DNA of 64,000 nt from Biomphalaria glabrata (taxonomy: Eukaryota; Mollusca; Gastropoda; Planorbidae): positions 254,501-318,500 of the forward strand of contig NC_074711.1 of NCBI RefSeq assembly GCF_947242115.1, given 5' to 3'. Below the pieces are notes generated by a model. The model had not been told where the DNA came from, did not search any database, and was given only the letters and a program-made list of their open reading frames with translations. Shown here in pieces: positions 57,601 to 64,000 of the stretch. The position numbers and the translations under genes were made by a program. The first letter of the stretch is position 1. Each line of letters begins with the position of its first letter.

Positions 57601-60600
57601 GGTTTTTCAGCAGCAGGTATCAAAACTCTCATGTTTCAAATTGACTTAAATCTTTTTACATGTTTTACAACTAAGAAATGAAAATGAAGATTTATCATTC
57701 CTTTTTGTAAAATAAATCACAAAAATTACTTGATATTTGTCTGCATTTAAATTTCTTGCTTTGTGGTTCAAATATTTAATTGGTGAAATGAGAACATTAC
57801 TTTCTCATTATGATGTAGGTATGAAATTTCAAAACATAAATCCACTCAGGTCTAAGAGCTATTTGATCTTGATTATTCACACTGCACTGTCAACATAACC
57901 TACCCTGACATTCATTAACTATTAATCAGATATTAATTTCTTAACCTGAAGAGAAGCATGTTATTATTTTTTTTTAAAGCTAAATGATCAAGTTTTTTTT
58001 TAATCTCAAGATTAGCTTTAATAAAGTCAGTCTGAGGGAACTTAAATTGTGCTTAAGAAGGTATGATTGGCAGTTTCATAATGGTGGATTAATTCAAGTC
58101 TGGTCATCTATTTAAGAAAAATGAAACAACATAATGAGTTAAATATTTTGTATTTTATTCTCTATACCCATAACTGTTACATATGATCACTTACAATACA
58201 TCAAACACACATTAAGATAAATAGACCACACAGTCCATGTTTTCTATGCTACTAACATTTGAGAAACAAATGACATCCCTATTTTGAAAGTCATTGACTC
58301 TGCACCAGGTGTTTTTAGCAATGAACTTATAAACATGTTTCTTGAATCTTAGCCACATTAAAATCAAATTAAGCATTATGCTCAGTCATTAAATAAAACA
58401 TTATGTAGCACTGTCAGATGTTGATTACAATTAAGAACATACACAATAAAAAAAAGAGCAAAGTAAAAATGAAATGCTCTAAATGTGGTAAGTTTTAAAA
58501 ATCTTCTATTATAACTGGGATACTTTTTAGATTTCTAGCACTCCATAAAACACTCTAAGTGCAAGGTGGAGTACAATGGAAGTCAATGAAGGATGAGAAA
58601 TTTTTACCAACAGCATAGAACCAATGTCTTGCATACCCCACCAACAAGAGACAATGTTGATATCACAAAACAACATCAACATGTTAAGACAAACACTAAC
58701 ACACAAATATTATGTGAGTACATGACATCAATAAAGTAGTACAAATATTTTGAACTTTCAAAGACTAGGTGATCATTCACTTTTGATTTCATTTTTCACA
58801 ACAGACAAGTTAAATTTTTTTTTGTGGCAAAAACAAAATGGTTAAATGTCTCCACCAGAAAAAAAAAATCAATTGATAAACCTTCAACAGCCTAAAAAAT
58901 ATAATTAATTAATGAATCTGTACATAAGTAAGTTTTGAAGTACTAATACAATACTTTAGGGGGACCATCACCAGTTGAAACAAATATCAAACCCATTAAA
59001 TCTTACATTCTGATTAGTATAAGCAAATAGTATTTGAAAGAGATAGATACTGCTTTAAAAAAGTAAAGTTATTGACACAGTGCAGCATAGAAATCAAGAA
59101 CCAAAGACTAAATCAAAAGCAGACAATGGATTGATGCACTAAACTAGCAGTAAACAGCTTGTTTATCAATGTTTTTTATTTATTTTAAAATTTTAGTTTT
59201 AATTCCAAAACTCTGCCTTAAAAGTTTAACTGTGTCTACCATGCTAATATCATTTCCTCTGAGTGTCTATAAATCTTTGCAGAAGTAACATCAAATGGGT
59301 TTGAGTATAAATATAACTATTACCAAGGAAAAAAATTCTGATCAACAGATTTAACTTGTGCTAATTTAAAATAAAAATTGGTTCAAATACATAAAAATCA
59401 CACAAAAAATGATTAAGTTATAATTTCATATTAGTTCTTAGTACATGTATATAAAGTAAGAACTAAAAAAAATGTGGGTTGAAATCTACGTATGTATGCA
59501 CTAGAACTTTATACCCTGAACATGTAGAAAATAAAAACAAAAACAACTCATAACATAGCCAAAAGATTGTATGTCATAAATATAAATATATGATAACCTC
59601 TTAAAATGTAATCAATTCATCTGAGGTGAAACAACAGTCAACAATCTTTAATTGAAATGATTTTCAGTTTCTGTGTCAAATTAAAATTATGTGATGCATT
59701 CAAAAGTTGCTAACATAAATAATTCTATTCAATATAACTGTAACTATATTTACAAAAAAATACATTTTTTTTCATTTAGGTTTTTAAATTTAAAATTATT
59801 TTTATATCATGACATTTTTATTTTGATTCATCAGAAATTAGCTAAAATGTGCTACTGATTTCAACTACCAGTGTTTGTATGTAAAATGCCACTAAATATT
59901 TTGATTGCACCAAATAGTAACACTTTGGAAAACAAACATTTGACTAAACAATTGAATTAACAAATAAACATTGTAATATGGCATAAAAAGTTGAGTGTCG
60001 AGAGATTTTAAACAAACCTTAACAAGATTTTAAAATAAAGAAATGCAATACATGAATGAGAGTCTAGTAGTCAATCTAAGGAAGTCATAGTTTTCAAACA
60101 CATTACATAAAACTAGTAACAATTTGGACAATGTTACCATCTAACAAGTTTTTTTTTGTTTTTTAAATAAGATTTAATAATGACATGAGAAAGGGACCAG
60201 CAACATGGAAAGTTGTCTGGAACTCCATGTAGTCAAAAATGCTATAAAAAAACTACCCATATTATCCATATGAACATTTTAAAATTGTGCATAAAATGGC
60301 TAGTTTGCCAGGGTCACTAACACTAATGGTACGTTCACTAGATGAAATATAGCCAGCTTTAGAATTGAAGAAGGAAATGGTGGAACATAACAGGAATGTT
60401 GAATCATCACAACCAAGTGAGCAAACAATCATTTGGTAGCTAATTAAGTTTTGAGAATCATTGCAAAAAGAAAGTTGGCAGGCGTGTGCTTTGTAAATGA
60501 CCTGGCATTATAACATCAAATCATTCATAAAATTAAAGAACAAAATATACTTATTAAATGATAATAATGCTGATAAATATTTTATTCAAAAGCAAACTTT

Positions 60601-60815
60601 CGACAAATATTAAACAAATTAATGAATTAAAATTTTTTATATCACATATTGAAATAAAAAGGTCAAATAGCCTTTGCTATCCAAAAAAAATCCAACATAG
60701 TAATCTTTTTTTCTTTTTTAGAATGACAAAAGCATTTTATAATTTTATTTTGAAAGTTTATGAGCTCAAAATCACTTAGTTATTGTAATACAACTTACAA
60801 CTAATAACATGTAAT
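57600..60815. other. AT-rich stretch downstream of PAM, no gene seen
   Basis: No coding exon recognised on either strand. I looked on the minus strand for the missing DLK kinase motifs (HRDLKS, GTVAWMAPE, DIWSFG) and saw none by eye. The part nearest 61176 is probably the PAM 3' UTR. Confidence 0.55.
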
Positions 60816-60817
60816 AT

Positions 60818-60990
60818 GGCTGCCTGGTCGTGCGGTTTGCACGCTGGACTGTCGTTTGGATTTATCGATGGTCCCAGGTTCAAACCCTGCCCGCTCTCAT
60901 CCCCCGTCGTCCTGCGGGAGATTTGGACTAAGAAGTAAACTATCTTCAACTCTGAAGGAACATCCGAAATATGTAAAACATTTTACAAAA
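60818..60990 (+). mobile_element. SINE family 2 copy, best preserved
   Basis: GGCTGCCTGGTCGTGCGGTT, GCACGCTGGACTGTCG, CAGGTTCAAACCCTGCCCG (T-arm and B box), CATCCCCCGTCGTCCTGCGG, TTCAACTCTGAAGGAACATC. It lies 185 bp downstream of the PAM stop codon, within its probable 3' UTR. Confidence 0.85.
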
Positions 60991-61175
60991 CATTTTTTTT
61001 TACATGAGGTGGGTCTATGGTTAATTATGTGTTTATGAGATTTAGTTGGTATCAGATTCAACATGTAAACAAGTTTAAACCCTGACTGTAATGGCAGAAT
61101 ATTATGATATGACCAACTAATAACAAAGAAAAAAAAAGATTAATTTACACAATTTAGTCAGCCTTGAACTTGAGG

Positions 61176-61354
61176 CTATGCTTTATTCGTCTTGGGAGGT
61201 GTCAAATAGTCTTTATCATCTAAATCATCTGGGTCAACCTCATGATCACTTTCCTCAGTACTAAGTCTATCAAAGCCTTTATGAGAATTCCAAGTAAAGC
61301 CTTTAAGGTTAAAAACCTTTCCCTTCTTTCCATGTCCATAACATTTAAATTTTC
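61176..61354 (-). CDS. PAM: PAM cytosolic tail exon
   Basis: 179 bp to the TAG at 61176-61178, acceptor TTCATTAG. Basic start [16 protein letters not shown], then [18 protein letters not shown] and [17 protein letters not shown]. The GFDR-ST-E-SD-E core corresponds to the vertebrate tail that carries phosphorylation sites and endocytic sorting signals. Confidence 0.92.
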
Positions 61355-63983
61355 CTAATGAAAAAAAAAAAAGAAAGAACAAATATTAAATTGTAGAAAA
61401 CATCCAAATTTTAACAAAAAGAATTAAAAAAATTAAATGCCTGTTATGTTGTAAAGGTTTTTAAATGACCTGAATATATTATAAACCGCCCAATAATTTT
61501 TATTTCATTTTATAGTATTGATCATTAAACTAGAGGAAAGGATTAAAAATTCTGTAATTTAAAAATATAAAAAATGTTTGAAATTTCATTCAATCTAGCT
61601 AAAAACTAAAACTAAAAAAAAATTTATAACACCAGACTGATGTGCCCTGACAAGAAGTAGCAACAAGATGACTGGTACCACAAGTAAGATGCCAATTGAT
61701 GACAGAGGGAGAGACATCACTGCTATATTTGATAGCCTCAGACAACTCTGTGGTATTGGTTTCACTCTGGTCCAATGGATTGCTGACAGTAACTGGCTCT
61801 GAGTACTTTCCTCAACTGTGGCATAAAATTGAATAAAGTTAAGGCATTGTAGCTTTTCCTAAGATGTCTACACAAATTACTTTTCACCTTATGAAACTAG
61901 GAAATTTCTTGAAAAATCTACACAGCTATTTGTAAACTTCAGTTGAGCCGAGGTAACTTATTTTACTTCTACCATTTTCTTTGCTCTAATAAAGAGTAAG
62001 CTAGTAGTTCACAATGACCACTCAATACGATAAATTCAATTATTGAAATGATTTTCTTTCTGTATTACAATCATCGCTTGCACTTCTAATCGGATTCAAT
62101 TTGCTTTTACATGTCTCTAAGGAAAGTGATAAAATTATAGACAATAAAAGAGTCCAGGACATTTCATTCAGAGAGTAGTACAGATCACAAGTACATATTT
62201 AGATTAATACTGATGCAAACATTTTAACAGCCAATTATAAACTAATAACAGACTTTACAAATGAACATTCACATCAACATTCATTACCAGGTGAATGTGA
62301 AAGCAATCTTCCTTATTTACCTTTGTTATGCTGTGAACTTGACTGTACTGTAACAGGTCTGCTAAACTTCCAAACACTTTCAGGGTCCAATTCCCCTACA
62401 TAGATGCTATGTGTTACTGTATCTGCTGCTACATAATGTGGGTTTTGCATGTTCTGAAAGATTGTGGAGATTTTAATGTAGTTTCCCACAAGGTCAATAC
62501 ATTCAAAACATTTTTACTTTGTAAAAGTTGAATAAGAATAAATAAATAAAACATAACTTTGATAAATTATGTTACAATGAGAGAGATTAGCTATTTGTAG
62601 TTAAACTAAGCTGAGTTTTGTTGTCACATGAAATAGAACTTTACATCTGGCACATTCCACATTTCCAACAAATCTCCAGTATTTATGTCTGATGTGAAAC
62701 CCTGGACAGTTGTATCAATGGGGCCATCAAAAGCAGGACCATTCACAGCATACAGTAAACCTCCTATAGAACAAAAAATGAGCTGTTTGATAATGCAGCA
62801 AACTACTGACCAAAATCTACAATAAAATATTAATTGTGATATTGTCACATTTTTCTTTGTTTACAAAATAATGAAGTCTCATCTTCTATTAGCTATGTAC
62901 CAGTAGAAACATAGTTTGAACTTTATAAAATGCTGATAAGGGGAAAAACCAACCAAGCTAAGCACATTTATGTAACCTAATTTATTTAGCTTAAAATCTT
63001 TATTTTGCTTAATTTTTTTTTTAAGTTCTGGATGTTCCTTCAGAACTAAACATAACTATGTTCTAACCCAAACCTCCTGCAGGATGACAGGGGATGGCAG
63101 TGTTCAAACTCAAAACAATCCTGATGAGTTCGAAGGGCATACCACAAAATGTGGCTATTGAATACAATTCATATGGTATCTGGTTTTATAGTTTTAAATT
63201 GTTATCATGAAACATGACTTGAAAATCATGCACATCAAACTAAGAATCAGATATATATTTAGGAAGTTACCTGCACCAAACTGAACATTCCTTTTCCCAA
63301 AGGACATCAAAAAAGTTCCATCTTTGGAAAATTTCAGAACTCTGCTATTACAGTACCTGTTTTACAAAAAGTAGGCTTGTAATAAAACAATCAAGATTTG
63401 ATTATTTTTACATAATTCAAAATTCAAAATATATTTTTTAATGCCTAATCAGTATCAATGGACTCATTTATTTAAAGCAATATTTGCTGACACAATATAT
63501 AATTACAATTAATTGCAAAGCCTAGTATTACCCATCAGATACAAAAAACTCTCCAGACATAAGAACAGCTACATCAGTAGGTTTACAAAAAAGATTTGTA
63601 TCTTCACCATGTTGGAACTTCTGTCCTAGTGTCATTTTTTGTACAGTCTGACCTGGTGGTATTTTAAAAACCTAAAGAGAAACAAAATTATATTAATTTG
63701 TAGACCAAAAAAAAGTACAGTAGTGAAGGAAATCAATCTTACATAACTAAAACAAATTAATTATTTTGTTAAATTTTTTTCATCTGATATCAAGTGCTAT
63801 AATATTCAGTGTTAGAATTCTTGTGTTTTTTTTAAAGCTTTTATGTTGTCAATAAGATCAATTCAATTTGTTTAACACATGTTGAGAAGAACAACAAAGA
63901 AATGTTTTACCTGATGCATTGCTACATCTGTTAACCAAATATTTCCTGGATGGTCCGCTGTAATACCATGAGGCATAAAATAC
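61176..63983 (-). CDS. PAM: Peptidylglycine alpha-amidating monooxygenase, lyase domain to C-terminus (partial)
   Basis: PAM makes C-terminally amidated neuropeptides in secretory granules; its lyase half (PAL) cleaves peptidyl-alpha-hydroxyglycine to the amide and glyoxylate. Seven exons with matching phases: 63911-63983, 63532-63671, 63271-63356, 62645-62763, 62321-62453, 61633-61815 and 61176-61354. PAL beta-propeller motifs are [20 protein letters not shown] (first zinc His), [24 protein letters not shown] (active-site Tyr), LLYAVNG, VQGF and [20 protein letters not shown] (third zinc His). Exon 61633-61815 is the transmembrane segment. The final exon is the cytosolic tail [19 protein letters not shown], matching the vertebrate trafficking tail. 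The exon carrying the second zinc His (PHSL) and the ADREN motif is missing. The 5' part, with the PHM domain if present, lies beyond the right edge. Confidence 0.93.
61633..61815 (-). CDS. PAM: PAM transmembrane exon
   Basis: 183 bp, phase 1-1, acceptor ATGCCACAG, weak donor GTGTTA. Peptide starts [15 protein letters not shown] and ends with a hydrophobic helix [20 protein letters not shown] followed by HQSG, comparable with ITTLLVIPVVVLLAIAIF of rat PAM. Because it is symmetric, skipping would give a soluble protein that keeps the tail, as in known vertebrate PAM splice forms. Confidence 0.82.
62321..63983 (-). CDS. PAM: PAL (lyase) exons
   Basis: Five exons encode blades of the PAL six-bladed propeller. 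Exons 63271-63356 and 62645-62763 splice in phase (1 to 1) but skip about 50 residues relative to vertebrate PAL, including the PHSLALV zinc histidine and CVADRENGR. The 500-bp intron between them holds a SINE family 2 fragment at 63022-63110 and nothing exon-like. The third zinc-His region reads QNPHYVAAD rather than DMPHDIVAS, so the methionine two residues before the His is replaced. Confidence 0.88.
63022..63110 (-). mobile_element. SINE family 2 fragment in the PAL intron
   Basis: TTCTGGATGTTCCTTCAGAAC, CCAAACCTCCTGCAGGATGA and GTTCAAACTC in reverse orientation. It sits in the intron where a PAL exon is expected. Confidence 0.7.
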
Positions 63984-64000
63984 CTGAAAATAATACAAGT

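Overview
The window is eukaryotic and almost certainly a mollusc, most likely a panpulmonate or other heterobranch gastropod. The sequence is AT-rich and intron-rich, with short phase-conserved exons, three families of tRNA-derived SINEs, many decayed LINE 3' ends and MITEs, and gene content typical of animals. The gastropod assignment rests on the look of the repeats and is an inference.

Three host genes are supported, all on the minus strand and all incomplete here. (1) From 20.6 kb down to 2.1 kb, and continuing off the left edge, lies a large secreted or membrane protein with half a NIDO domain, AMOP, VWD, a cadherin-like segment and about 20 EGF modules (27 exons, about 4.36 kb of coding sequence). 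This is the MUC4 / 'mucin-like protein' architecture. (2) From 52.6 kb to 41.2 kb lie the last part of the kinase domain, the coiled-coil/leucine-zipper region and the C-terminus of a DLK/LZK-type MAP3K (MAP3K12/13, wallenda, dlk-1). (3) From the right edge to 61.2 kb lies the 3' end of peptidylglycine alpha-amidating monooxygenase (PAM): the lyase (PAL) domain, a transmembrane exon and the conserved cytosolic tail.

Each gene carries something wrong or unusual. The EGF gene has one in-frame TAG in an otherwise normal EGF exon. The DLK gene has three in-frame stops in one 982-bp exon whose frame is otherwise kept, and its upstream kinase exons are not recognisable before the next gene. PAM lacks the PAL exon that should carry the second zinc-binding histidine. 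These may be pseudogenisation, a decayed duplicate, haplotype differences or assembly error.

The rest is repeats. 1-1.0 kb is a 35-bp minisatellite. 20.8-35 kb is intergenic and rich in elements: a hAT-type MITE with perfect 8-bp target duplications, a LINE with a 19-bp target duplication, a solo LTR, SINEs and a histone H2B fossil. 35.3-41.2 kb is AT-rich sequence downstream of DLK, containing a 1.3-kb poly-T array with about 30 AGATAA motifs. 53.7-57.6 kb is a nest of transposons, including a second solo LTR inserted inside a LINE. 57.6-61.2 kb is featureless AT-rich sequence downstream of PAM. No CRISPR, rRNA or functional tRNA gene was seen.
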